Part shown: positions 1-10,768 of the stretch, piece after piece
How the letters are laid out: each line of letters opens with the position of its first letter
Numbering within the stretch: the stretch's first letter is position 1
From: Cymbomonas tetramitiformis
Lineage: Eukaryota > Chlorophyta > Pyramimonadophyceae > Pyramimonadales > Pyramimonadaceae
NCBI GenBank assembly: GCA_001247695.2
Contig: LGRX02034528.1
Span: 1-46,880, forward strand
DNA: 46,880 bases
Reading direction: 5' to 3'
The notes under the pieces: model-generated
Databases searched by the model: none
Seen by the model: only the letters and a program-made list of their open reading frames with translations
What the model was told of the DNA's origin: nothing
Program-made: the position numbers and the translations under genes

Positions 1-106
1 CTGTGCCCCCGGCCTCCCACCCCGTAGCAGCCCTCAGGCTATCCTCCCTTAGACCCTCCAGCATCCCCACCCCGTAGCCCCTCCAGCTTGCCCACCCCGT
101 GCTAAA

Positions 107-3100
107 GTTGGGGCTGAAGGAATGCCGGGAGCACTTGGCCAGATGGACGAGGCAATGGACAACTTGCTGGACCTGCCAAGCATGGTGGACAAGTATCACT
201 CACTCATGCCTCTCGGTGCGCTCTATGCTCCGACCCTCCCACTCACACCCCCGATCCCCCCCCTGACCTCATCGCTCTCGGCTCGGCGCACTGTACATAG
301 CCCGCGCGGATCACATCTTCAAACCCGCGGGGCGCCTCTCTGACGCTCCGACGTCAGGACATCCTCTGCAACTGACAGACTGACGCTCTGACGCGATCCA
401 AGGATGACAGAGTTGGATCATTGCCTAGGTTGGTGCAGTTGACGTGGCATGCCCGTCTCAGTGGAAGGGATTGCCGAAATAGCGCCCAGCTAGTTGTAGG
501 GGAGCCGAGAAGAAATGTTCTGAGAGCTCGTGAAGTGTCGGGCCTGCAGAGGAGATGCAGTCCGCTTCAGACGAGGTGCCTTCGGCAGCGCTTGGCGTGC
601 GCAGCACCGTCCTGAAGGTGCCGTGCCCAATCTTCCATGAATTCTACCAAACTCCCCCTACCCCCCCTAGCTCCTCTTCAGGCTTTCTTTGGTGGCTGCG
701 GTGTTATGCAGGTTGAACGCAACCCCATCTGTACCCGCCTGCGCGTGCAGGACCCCATCTCTACCCGCCTGTGCGTGCTTCGTAGTAGGAGAAGGGTCCG
801 TCCGAGTGTTCGCTAGAAGGCGGTCGCTCTGAGTGCTTGCAGCACCTCAAGGCCGCCTGGCGCATGTGTGCAGGGATCTTCTCAGGCCCCGCGCGTGATC
901 GACGGCTGGACAGATGCCGTTGCCGGGGAGCGCCTCTGCCGAAAGCGTTTACACCTGGCGGACGCTGTAGGGGGGTCTGTCTGAGGTGGGCTTGGCTTAC
1001 CGAGGGGTTGGGTGGGGTTGGGGAGGGAGGGGCGCAGGGCATCAACATGGATGATGGTGGTGCTTACGCTCTGCGCCGCATCGACGGCCGCCAGGTACAG
1101 GTCCCGTGGAGTTGATGGATCTGTCCACAGGGAGGCTGTGCCTGCCCTCATCACTTGCAGAGGGGGGGGCGGGTTGCTCTCGAGGGTGTCTGTCCAAATG
1201 AAGGCAGCAGAGGCCCTTGATGTAGATGGGCGGACGTGGAGTGGTGTTCTGTATCACTCCTGCTGTTAGTGGCACTTCTATTCGCTCGACAAGGCGCAGG
1301 TCCGTTGCGAAGATGGTGCGGAGGGGGTGGAATATGTCGTTGCAGGTGCTGCCAACAGGTGAGCTGCTGGGGAGTTCCAACAGCACCATGCACAGGTGGG
1401 GCAAGGTGCAGCACCCGGGCATCGTGCCTCTGCGGCGCGTCTTTGTGAGCCGCGACCTGGAGGAATCCTCGGCGCTCTACTTCGCCTACGAGTACGTTGC
1501 TGCTGCCGTCACCGTGGAGTCGGCCTACCTTTCCCCTTCCCCAGGTAGATCTCGCCATCCCAATGCGGTGCCAATATACGCATCCTAGCACCGAAAATCA
1601 ATCCGGCACAGCGCATTGGCGAGATGACCTCCGGGTGCTCGTGAACGCCAGCGAGGCTCCCGCAGAGGAGCCCCAGGGCGCAGCGTAGCTCTCCCCCATA
1701 CGCAGGACGTGGGACCTTTGTTTTTAGGGGGAGCGACCTTCCAGCATCGAGGCTAGGGGATGATGCGTGATGGGGAGGGTCACGGGGGGGGCGGCTCAGG
1801 GACGAGCCCGGCGCAGACGCAGCTGAGCTGCAGTGAAGCGCTACTGTGGAGCTTTGCGTGCCAGCTCACCTCCGTGCTGCGCGCATTGCACACCTCCGGC
1901 CTGGCCGCCTACCCCGGGGCGCTCCACCCCTCCAAAGTGCTCCTCATTAGCCGCAGCCGCATCGCCCTCGGGAGCGGCGGCCTCCCCCAAATACTTGCGC
2001 GCGAGGACGGCAGCACCACCGACACCTCCCATCAGCTGCCCGTGCTCATGGTGCGGCCCCTGCCGGCTCCCTTCCCTCGAGGCATCCACGCCTCTGCCGT
2101 GCCACGCGCAGACCCTTGCACTCCCCCTGCCTCGTCTTTTTTTACCCCCTCCGGCAGCCTCTTGATGGCGGCCTGAGGGTCAGGCCGCAGCTGAGCGACC
2201 TGGTGCCGGAGGCAGGTCCGCCGGCGGCTCTTGATGACCGGGGAACGGGCTGGCGTCGCACCACACAGGGGGGCGACCTGGCGGCAGCTGGTCTCCTGCT
2301 GTTGACCCTGGCGTGCGGGCCGGGCTGCTCCATGCCCTCGCTGTCCCTGATGGCGAGGCACTACTCCGCGGACATGGTGCAGCTGGTTGGCACCCTCCTG
2401 GAGGCCGGCACCCCAGGTTGTTCCCAGCCCCCCTCCTCTGCATAGCGAGCTCCGTGGCCCATCCACCTTTTTGACGCTGTGTGTCGATCATGTAACATAG
2501 GTCGCATCTCTGGCGCGGGCCCGCACAGTTGTGGCTCCGCCCTGTAACTCGACTCCGCCCTGTAACATGGTTCCACACTGCTTGACGGGTGGCGCCAGTG
2601 GCTTGGACCTGTGGCGCGGGCAACAGCGAACGTGGCGCGGGCAACCACTGCGGTGCAGGGCATTTGGCACAGGCCGGCCCTGGCGCACCAAGCGCTGCAA
2701 GCGATGAGGGATGAAGGACAAGGGAGTAAGCAAAGGGGTTACAGGAGGAATCTGGGAGGTATACAAGGGGTGATGCGGAGGGCGAGGGCGGAGGGAGATG
2801 AGAGTGGTTGCAGGAGGAATCCGGGAGGTGGGCGAGGTGATGCATCTGCTGGCGGATCATCTGATGGTCGAGATGGACCAGGTGCACCTGTACAGCGATG
2901 CCGTGCAGCGAGAGCTTTCTAAGGTGGGGTGGACTGGCGCCCTCCGTGACGTCATCACGAGCTCTCGCGTGCAGCTGAGCGGCTGCTCCGCCACCGTGGG
3001 CCCTGCCGCTGTTGCCCCCGCCAGTGCACAGCGCTGTGGCCCACAGCTCGGGAAAGGTGCAGAGCCGTGCAAGCCGCCCCCTAGGGCCCTCGTGGCGGTT

Positions 3101-4576
3101 TGCACACAGCAGAAGGCCTGATCCCCCTAGGGTCCTCTTGGCGATCGCACACAGCAGAAGCATGCCCCCCCCAGGGCCCCTCATGCCGACGCGCCGGGGC
3201 GGGGGTGGGTAACGCGCACAGGAGGTTGAAAATGGCCGGCTGCTGCGACTGCTGATCAAGCTTGGGCAAATCAACGAGCGTCCTGATCTCGATCGAGTGC
3301 GCCACACCACTCGATCTCACATCCAGCCGCTGCCTCCCCCATGCATTCTTCTATCTCTTACCTCTATTATACTGCTCGCTGGCCCTGCGCCGTACACATC
3401 CGCCTCCATTCCTGTTACTGCCCTCCCGCCACATTTCGTATGTAACGGTGCCCACGTGCCCGATGAGTGATTGGGCATATATAAGATATGGGGCTGATGC
3501 CGTGTGCCTGGAGTTGTCAATAGGATGCAAGTTGGTCTGAGACTGGTGACCGCTACTTGCTCAAGCTGTTCCGTGACTGGGTGTTCCATCGCTCCACGGA
3601 CACCGGGACTCCCGATCTTGAGTGGGGCAACATCGTGGAGGCGCTCAACAAGGTGCCCTCATCTCCTGCTGCTTGTCCCTTCCCCACCCCTACGCACACT
3701 CAAACAAGCTCCGCAAAGGCCCACCGGCTACTGGTGCAAAAGCCAGAAGCTCTTGGTTTTGACGCACAGCCCTAGGCTAAAACGAGTCGGAAGTCTGGCC
3801 GTCTTTCCGCCCTCCCACCCCGCCATGTACTTGCCACTGCTTCAATCCCTCCATTTGCGGTATGTTGGAAATGGGGTTGGATGGGTCACGCGGCACCCCT
3901 GGGTGCTGCCCATTGAGGCACTGATGCAAAGCCAGGAGGGCTGCTGTGAAGGCTGCCTGGGGTGGGGGGTGGAGGGCACGCGCACAGCTGGATGCTGGAG
4001 TTCCTGAGAAAATTCTGCTGATGAGCCGAGACGAGATGTCAATGCTCGTGGTGTCTTACCGGGACCTGAAGGTGCGCCCCCGGCACGCGCCACGTGGTGT
4101 AGCCTTGAGAGCCTCCATGGCATTTACGTGCTCAGTGTGCGTGCCACCGCGGGCCCTCGCCAAAGGCCTGCGGGCCCTCGTCAAAGGCCTGCGGGCCGCA
4201 TTTCGTGATTTGGGGACACTCAAAGGAGGCTTCGTCGGCTTTGTGGGCATCGTCACATTGGCATGGAGGAAGCATAGTCTCTGCTAGAGCTGTCGCTCCC
4301 AAATGGGACTGGGCCTTGGTGAAAGGGTTGGTGGCAAAGTGGTCACTATGGCGACCCGCCTTCCCCTTGCAACTAGCGTTTCAAGGAAATGCAGATTGAT
4401 GGGGTGAAGTGAATGGAGCGGTGCTGGGTGGTGAGAGAGTGGCGCAGCGGTGCATGGAGACGGTATACAGCGAGCTGCAGATGAAGGCGCAGACCCAAGC
4501 GCAGCAGGCGCAGGCCCAAGCGCAGCAGGCGCATGGCCCTCAACCAGGCATGCACACTGGTCACCACAGGCGATGA
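107..4576 (+). CDS. PAN3: PAN3, PAN2-PAN3 deadenylase adaptor (3' part, 11 exons)
   Basis: PAN3 is the pseudokinase subunit that brings the PAN2 nuclease to poly(A)-binding protein and starts mRNA poly(A) shortening in the cytoplasm. Exons: about 107-215, 550-617, 1038-1094, 1346-1544, 1800-2050, 2158-2416, 2814-2923, 3222-3296, 3524-3652, 3988-4071, 4448-4576. They join in phase to 490 codons including the stop. The order matches the family: DKYHSL and YALRRIDG (start of the pseudokinase), QHPGIV (near 1415), ALLWSFACQLTSVLRALH (exon 1800), GGDLAAAGLLLLTLACG (exon 2158), the helical linker (exon 2814), NGRLLRLLIKLGQINERP (3222), ETGDRYLLKLFRDWVFH (3524), LDAGVPEKILLMSRDE (3988) and the Gln/Ala-rich C-terminus. 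Donors are often gtgcg. The N-terminal zinc finger and PAM2 region would lie left of the window. The first exon's start and the 2050/2158 junction are the least certain. No frameshift is seen, so it looks intact. Confidence 0.9.
722..778. repeat. Intronic tandem duplication in PAN3
   Basis: Two adjacent copies of a roughly 28-base unit (CCCATCTGTACCCGCCTG and CCCATCTCTACCCGCCTG at their cores) lie in the intron between the 550-617 and 1038-1094 exons. Similar short tandem duplications recur in other introns of this gene. Confidence 0.6.
2737..2843 (+). repeat. Duplicated 3' splice site / exon start in PAN3
   Basis: The intron end plus exon start at 2807-2843 (CAGGAGGAATCCGGGAGG) has a near copy 70 bases upstream at 2737-2775 (CAGGAGGAATCTGGGAGG). 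The downstream copy is the one that continues the PAN3 frame into the helical linker exon. Use of the upstream copy would read GGIWEVYKG and then a TGA stop, so it is a potential cryptic or regulated acceptor. Confidence 0.6.
3065..4200. repeat. Short intronic minisatellites in PAN3
   Basis: About 3070-3175 holds two to three diverged copies of a unit built on CCCCTAGGG(C/T)CCTC followed by GCACACAGCAGAAG. About 4150-4196 holds adjacent copies of GCGGGCCCTCG(C/T)CAAAGGCCT. Both lie inside introns and look like local slippage or duplication products. No coding role is suggested. Confidence 0.55.
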
Positions 4577-5283
4577 GAAGGGCGAGGGTGATTTACGCTG
4601 GTGGAGCCTGGTGGTGGCACGCTGGCATTGACATGGCAGTGCATTGAGACCGCAGACGCAGCACATTGATGCAATGATTCATCTTTCCAAGCACATCCTT
4701 CACCTGCCCTCTGTTCAGTTGATATTGAAATCTCCCTGGTCACCCCTTTGTGGCTTGCCAACATCCTTCCAAGCATGTTGTGCCATGTCCACTAGGCCCC
4801 GAGGGTAAGCCATAGCTGTAGCCACATAGTTTATGGAAAGCTGTACAACTTACTTGATTCTTGCCAAAATAATTATTATACCTGCTATTTTCGTTGCAGT
4901 GGAATGGAGATCGTGGAATGCTCGATTTTTATGTATCCTTCTGACAAAACCACCAGGATCGCTCGATTTCCTGAGCATATCAAACCACGTACTACATTAA
5001 GTTGGAGCCTGCCCACATCATGCGTACCCTCGCTTGCTTTTGATACTTAATCTAAAGAGCATCGAACTAGCAGAATTGTACTTGGTCAGAAATCGGAAAG
5101 GTCTCGGCCATCATTGAACAAATATGGTGCATTCCATACCGTACAACGTCTCTTCGGTGGGTTAAAGGTATTCCTCACGTCATAACGAATCACTCTGGGA
5201 TACGGTTTGCATTTGCCTTAAGCTAAAAAATAATGTGATCCGAGGTATCCCTCCCACTTGCATCATAGGGCCTAGTTAGACCG

Positions 5284-5305
5284 GGCGGTGGTATGCTGAA
5301 CCGCC
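5284..5305. other. Short GC-rich hairpin
   Basis: GGCGGT at 5284-5289 pairs perfectly with ACCGCC at 5300-5305 around a 10-base loop, in otherwise AT-rich DNA and 24 bases before a second hairpin. Its function is unknown. Confidence 0.4.
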
Positions 5306-5328
5306 AGAGTTTTTAACCTCCCCAGAAT

Positions 5329-5364
5329 AAAGGAAGCGACTTCGCTCAGCCTCTCGCTTCCTTT
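5329..5364. other. 11-bp perfect stem-loop
   Basis: AAAGGAAGCGA (5329-5339) is the exact reverse complement of TCGCTTCCTTT (5354-5364), with a 14-base loop that contains a further TTCGCT. It could be a structured RNA 3' end, a small-RNA precursor or the remnant of a small palindromic element. Nothing nearby decides between these. Confidence 0.45.
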
Positions 5365-6420
5365 AGCTCTCAACGTATCACATTATCCACCTCAATCAAG
5401 GTTTACTCACCCTTCCCCCTTTACACACACTCTCTGTCTCATGCACATCCACACGCTCGCTCGCTTGCATGCTCACTCCGCTCACAGTTTCTCCCTCAAT
5501 CACGCATTCGCTCACTGTCATTACGAGTGGCATACAATAGCATTTGCAATGAATTTGGAAATAAGCTCTGTTTTACCACAAGCAACGCGCACTTACCCGA
5601 CTTGTGCCAAATACATAGGCATCCGATAGCAAACACGGACCACGACTCAATGCAGTGCGCTTCGTCTCCAAGCGCGAACGGGGCATCCAAACGGCATTGG
5701 CAATGCACCGTAGTGAATACGGTATACATACACAATCAGATCGGAGTAAAGTCGAAATCTGATAGGAAGATCGTATATCTGAATTATACATGCATAGCGC
5801 TGCAAATAATTGGCAGCCGACATACCCAAGATGTAAGGTACAATGCATAAAGAACTGTGGCTAAAGTATAGAGCAATGCAGCAATAAGGAATGAGTTGGT
5901 ATACACGACTCAAGTCCTTCTCACACTAGTTTGCAGAGTCTTCTAGTATGATGGCATATCCTGAGGTGGGATTTGGAACCAGGTTGTTGATATACACACG
6001 GATTTCAAAATTATATACTGGTGGTGATGGTTAGATCTGTAGTATTCATTTTATCGATGGATGGATCGTTGAACACATTTAGATCATGCTCAATTTCGGA
6101 TGTTTATTATCGACATTGAGATCTTTAGCATAACCTGAATGTATATTACATACATATAGTTATGTCTAGTTGGATGCTCCGCTAAACATAATCGGAAACG
6201 CAGAGTCGCATCTGTGTTGGTCCTGAGTTGAATCCAAGGCGCGCAGTAAGCGCCATGAGATCATAATTATTTGGCATTGACATGATCTTGAACCTGACGG
6301 GGGAGTGAGAATTTCGGGCAAGAAATATATTTTTCGGTGATATAGCTGTAGATGCGCGTCAATCATATACATAAATAAGACAATATTTGCAGGTTGTGCG
6401 GCGTCAATCATGCTATAGTT

Positions 6421-6675
6421 CTACTCATAGTCGAATGTGTAGGTCGTGCAGAGATCTTTGAAATGGTTATCTGCCTTTTCATCGCATAGCTTATGAGAAT
6501 ATTCTCCATCGTTGATATCACATATTTTGCAGACGTTGTGCACTATGTGATAAAACCATTCATAGCCGGACAAGGCAACACCCCAATAAAGGGCCACTGT
6601 TGCGCCAACAAAAACCAAGGCGACTATGAAATTGGGCACAAATGTAACCAAACGGTACCTGCGTATATACATCAA
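6421..6675 (-). CDS. Hypothetical membrane/Cys-rich exon
   Basis: This 84-residue frame has one convincing hydrophobic segment (PNFIVALVFVGATVALYWGV, residues about 14-33), followed by a Cys-containing tail (CKICDINDG, then LCDEKAD, DLCTTY). Immediately upstream on the minus strand is a plausible 3' splice site, TTTTGTAG, so it may be a last exon rather than a whole gene. An upstream exon could lie near 6844-6780, where a second hydrophobic frame runs into TTACTTA repeats, but no clear donor is visible. No family is recognised. Confidence 0.3.
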   Translation of the reverse strand: MMYIRRYRLVTFVPNFIVALVFVGATVALYWGVALSGYEWFYHIVHNVCKICDINDGEYSHKLCDEKADNHFKDLCTTYTFDYE

Positions 6676-6679
6676 CTAC

Positions 6680-7596
6680 AAAATATGTAAATTTTAAGTG
6701 GGACAGCGTAACAAAGTAGTGATAATGACCGTACGAGTGTGAGCAAAGGGCGCGGTCGTCTAAGTAAGTAATTAAGTAAGTAATATAAGTAAGTAGCAGT
6801 GACCCAATAAATAATGTTTCCACCCAACGATGTTGTAAGAGCATGGTCGTATCAGTACTACATGTGATGACTACTACTCAGGATGTTAGAAGCTTTCGAG
6901 TTTCCACACACAGTGTGCCGATGCACACATCAAGGGCATGCCAGCTGGTGCATGCATAAATGTTTGTGTGTGTGTGAGTACGCGCGCACATACGTGGGTG
7001 AATGAAACCGGTTGCGGTGCACAACTATATTGAAAACAAATACTGCAGCCGTGAGGACCTCACACAAGCCTACACTCGGGCACGTGTGATATATTTGTGA
7101 TGCACGTGAAGGTACTTGTGTAGTAAATACTGTGCCACATTCATGTGCGGGTAGATACAAAGTGGGGTCGTTAGTGCTGATGTGTGTGTGGGTGTTTGTG
7201 TGCGTGCGGACTGGGGTATGAGGTAGTGGCATCTTGTTGTGAGCAGGAACGATCGTCAGTAGAAGGGAGTGTCTAGATGGGCAGGCTTGTTCCATGGTAC
7301 CTTTCCAATGGCGGGTACCACATTGATACTAGGGAGCATTGCAGGCTAGTCTGTGTTTGCTGCAAGGGGACTGAGCCAGAGGGTAGTGGTGCCATCCACG
7401 CGCAATGTGTTTTCCATATATATATATATGCGTGTGCATTTTGCATTTCTCTAGCAGCTGACCGTACTTGTGGTAATCTGAATTCAGTTTGGGAGTGCCC
7501 AAGACTAGGTAGGGTGACCCTCATCGGTCACCCTGCGAGGACTTGACCTTGCGGGGACTTCACTGCAGCTGTATCTATACTTGCCTTTGCCTCGGT
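6680..7596. other. AT-rich spacer with GT/TA microsatellites
   Basis: The stretch contains repeated TAAGTAAGTAAT units near 6759-6797, a GT-rich tract at about 6960-6980 and 7180-7205, and a TA run at 7419-7430. I see no gene here. Confidence 0.45.
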
Positions 7597-8061
7597 TTAA
7601 GCACCAACATACAGGACATATTTCATGTGATGCGTATCGATGTGTGCTATAGTCAAATGCAGCGCAACACGCGCATGAATAGTCAAATATGTTGCGCCGT
7701 GTGGTTGAAGTGCATACATTGCAATAAAAATGTCGAACGGTCTTGGAAAAAGTGAACCTCCTGGAAATATCCAGTCAATAAACCCATAGTCGTGAGGATC
7801 AAAAATCGAGCCGTTCCACCTCTCCTCGTATGGATTTTCTTGCAGACGATGCCTCTGGGTGGTTTCAGCATCCCCGTCCACCTCGTTGCCATTAGAGCTG
7901 CCAAAGGTTAACTGCCAAAGCAAAGACGGTGCTGGTTTTGTGTCATAATTGCGGCTAATCGCAGTGTTTTCAGAGATAGTTCGCGCAGAATGCGTGATTA
8001 ACATCATGCGATTAGCCATGGCCACGCCTGCAATTAAGCGACGTGTAAATTTTAGTCGCAT
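7597..8061 (-). CDS. Hypothetical protein or exon
   Basis: A 154-codon frame on the minus strand. The section around residues 15-105 has a protein-like composition (FGSSNGNEVDGDAETTQRHR, WNGSIFDPHDYGFIDWIFPG), while the last 50 residues look less protein-like. A possible acceptor (TTAATTGCAG) precedes residue 11 and a weak donor follows the IFPG segment, so the true unit may be an internal exon. No homologous family is recognised and there is no supporting neighbour. Confidence 0.3.
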   Translation of the reverse strand: MRLKFTRRLIAGVAMANRMMLITHSARTISENTAISRNYDTKPAPSLLWQLTFGSSNGNEVDGDAETTQRHRLQENPYEERWNGSIFDPHDYGFIDWIFPGGSLFPRPFDIFIAMYALQPHGATYLTIHARVALHLTIAHIDTHHMKYVLYVGA

Positions 8062-9623
8062 TTTCGTTCTTAAACGATAGCTGTCAACGAAGGGCTACGA
8101 GAACAAGTATGTCTTGGCCAATACGATGTTTTCATGAGCAGAGAATCTTCATAAGTGTGCGAGTCCGCGTGCATGTTTGTATGTAGCGTAGATTTTTTGA
8201 GACGTGATATTCGGTAGTGCGATATATGTCTAGCATACATACGTCGATCATCAGCTTACACGCGTCGCGTGATCTGGAGAGCAATTGGTAGTCTGGATGT
8301 GGGTGCCTTGCACTGTGCGAGTACGCTATGCTCAGCATGTATACGCGTGTATGTGGGGAGATTACTCAAGTGGTCCGTGGTCCGCATGCCCTGGCAAGCA
8401 AGCACCCCGCCTGCAAGCGTATCCGTTTATATTCCATGCTACTTAGATACGGTTGTTTGCTGACCCCGCGATTCAACCACAATGATGCAATATCGACAGT
8501 GAGCCCGAGAATTCGCAAGCAAGACGACTGTAGCAGAATGCAATGAATAATCCAATGTATCAAACATTGTTGATCTCATATTCGGTCATATGCAGACGCA
8601 ACCGATGCGGCTGGATGCTAGGGGCGATTGGTGAGTCGTCGCCGCAGCAACGTGTGGTGGGGATGGATAGATGATACACGACTACTTGCTGTATCAGGTT
8701 GTCATTGCAAGAAATGTATCATATTCTATGAAACTTTGGTCCCGATGCTAAGGCCCCAGTTCGGGCCAGGTGAAAACCTAATGCACGTAAGTGTAAATCC
8801 GCATGATGCTGTTATAGCATGCATATGTTTCTCTATGCATGCATGGCACAGATTAAATTATAAGACTGTCACGGTTTGAAACACTGCTACGAAAACAGAC
8901 TGCCGATTCCTCGTGTGTACACCGAATATAACGAGCACGACCAACGTAATGTATCGATGTCGCATTTATATAGCAGCTGAGCGCAGGTTGCGTGCTGCTG
9001 TGACGATGCGAAACAAGACTGCTGAGTTTCATCTCTTGAGCAACGACCGTGATCGCACCCGTACATTACGATCATGAACGCTGCTCGCATGCATGCGCTC
9101 CCAGCCGACACATCGAAGGTGCCAGCATCCTTATAATAGCGAAGCCCACTCGTCGCTCCCACTTCGAGTCGCGGGCGCCCCCGCTCCGATCGCGCTCGCG
9201 CTCGCGTTACCATTGTAATACGATCGGTGGGTGTCTCGATCTGATATCTGTCTCGTATCTGGGCTGTGACGACGCGAGCGCGATGTCGACAGCGACTAAA
9301 GGTGTGAGGGAAGGATGCCGTGGCGGCATTCGTCAAATATCCGTTGCATAAAAACTGTTCGATCGAAAATGTAGTTATACGATCGAATCGGTTTGATCGC
9401 GGACGACGTGTTTGAAAAACAGATTGTCTTAAATATGGACCCCCCATATTATATGCTATATGATTTATAGGATGGGGAGATTTTTGTGATTCTCTTTTCT
9501 TTGTTCCCATTTCCTGAAGGGAGGAATAGACGCACCTTCGGTGCGATGATGTCGGCGTGTATCCGGCATTGCGCAAATATTTCGCGTCGTCCATATACTA
9601 GGCGGATCGATCTCAAAAAGAGG
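8062..9623. other. Unassigned AT-rich region with overlapping open frames
   Basis: A 235-codon open frame lies on the minus strand at 8887-9594. It crosses a locally GC-rich CGCTCG-repeat patch (9160-9215), is opposed by a 100-codon plus-strand frame, and matches no family I know. I do not call it a gene. Its length is the only argument for it. Confidence 0.3.
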
Positions 9624-9879
9624 TCTCCACTAGGCCATCTGACCGCAGGATCATGTGGGCGACAGTGCTTCGCTTTTTGCATCCCAACATACCATGCCAT
9701 AACGCGTGGGTGGCGTCGCGGTAAGTGTACGCGACTGCAGTGGCGCTGTCATCGCTAGCGTCTGGCGATCGTGAGATCGGAAGTTCGTCTGTGACTGTCG
9801 CCCGTTGGGATTCGCGCTTTGCTGCTGCTGATTGAGTAAGTAATTTGGCCAGTTCCAAATCATAAGGAGCAGAGATTAC

Positions 9880-9992
9880 TATGTGTGTGCGTGCGTGCGT
9901 GCGTGCGTGTGTGTGTGAATGTGAAGTGCCAGCACCCGTGCGTGCGTGTGTGTGTGTGTGCCCGTGCGTGCGTGTTGTGTGTGAATGTGCGC
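9880..9992. repeat. (TG)n/(CGTG)n microsatellite cluster
   Basis: Three runs of GTGTGT/GCGTGCGT are separated by short unique spacers; the short string GTGTGTGAATGTG follows the first run and TGTGTGTGAATGTG recurs after the third. On the minus strand it reads as His/Thr/Arg repeats. It is almost certainly simple-sequence DNA. Confidence 0.8.
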
Positions 9993-10385
9993 GCGGGACC
10001 GGCCATTGTTTCTGCAACAGTAGCTACAAAACTGAGGATCGAATCAGCACGTGAAGACATGGTTACTAAATGAAGGTGCGTAGCGCCTCTTAACGCCACG
10101 GTCATCGTCATCGCTCGCGCCAACACATCACCCACGCCATCGCATGATGAGCAATTTGAAGCAGAGGTGCGTAGCATGATTTGAAGCAAACGATGTTCGC
10201 GCATGCGCTCGCTGTTTGATATAAAATAACAAATGGTGAGATTATCCGGAACGATCAGATTTCCGAATTCATATGGCCTAGTGGAGATCGCAAATGAGAT
10301 TACTGCGTCGTCGCCACCGCACTTGCGCGCCTCTCCGACGCTACAATAATCGCCCATATTTAAGAAAACAGAGATTTCGGGCCAA

Positions 10386-10535
10386 CCAGCCGTACTCATC
10401 GAGTTGGGTACCCCCCGCCAGCACCCCCATTTTCTTAGCTTAACACTGTATTCTCTTATTTCTTAACACTGTCGAGAGAAAAGCTAGCCAGCCGTACTCA
10501 TCGAGTTGGGTACCCCACCCCCCAACGCTGGCTAG
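10386..10535. repeat. 29-bp direct repeat with flanking inverted repeat
   Basis: A 29-base sequence beginning CCAGCCGTACTCATCG and ending GTTGGGTACCCC occurs identically at 10386-10414 and 10488-10516, with TTCTTA-rich DNA between. The second copy is bracketed by CTAGCCAGC (10484-10492) and GCTGGCTAG (10527-10535), a perfect 9-bp inverted repeat. This is consistent with a small element or excision footprint. Confidence 0.6.
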
Positions 10536-10768
10536 TTTCTTAACGTCGGGTTTTCTTAAAAGTGAGTGGTTACTGCATGCCATGGCACGCGCGATGTTCA
10601 CGTTGTTGAGTATGCAGCATCATTAAACGCCGATTGCGAATGCGCTCGCCGCATCCGACGCGCCCAAAACAGTCACACACGAATGCGTCATGACAAGCCG
10701 AGAAATGCATATGATATGCCGCACCCAAAGTCAGATGGCCTAGTGGAGAGCTCATTTTTTTTGCGAAA

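Larger units (their letters stand above)
4577..6420. other. PAN3 3' flank and start of AT-rich tract, no gene seen
   Basis: Base composition drops from GC-rich to AT-rich near 4.8 kb, just after the PAN3 stop. I see no coding region I can support here. Short open frames on both strands overlap one another and resemble no family. Two hairpins are listed separately. Confidence 0.5.
9624..10749. repeat. 20-bp inverted repeat with third partial copy
   Basis: TCTCCACTAGGCCATCTGAC at 9624-9643 is the exact reverse complement of 10730-10749. A 15-base part of it, ATGGCCTAGTGGAGA, recurs at 10273-10287 in the same orientation as the right copy. The outer pair brackets about 1.1 kb. This could be the ends of a decayed element, but I see no target-site duplication. 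Confidence 0.5.

Noticed and set aside
5970..5985. Possible tRNA T-arm-like string on the minus strand
   Set aside because: It lacks the exact GGTTC-type motif, and no cloverleaf can be drawn around it.
8887..9594. 235-codon minus-strand open frame as a gene
   Set aside because: It crosses a CG-rich repeat patch, has an odd Cys/Arg/Ser composition, no recognisable family, and is opposed by other open frames.
9613..10399. His/Thr/Arg-rich minus-strand frames
   Set aside because: These are read-throughs of the TG/CG microsatellite at 9880-9992.
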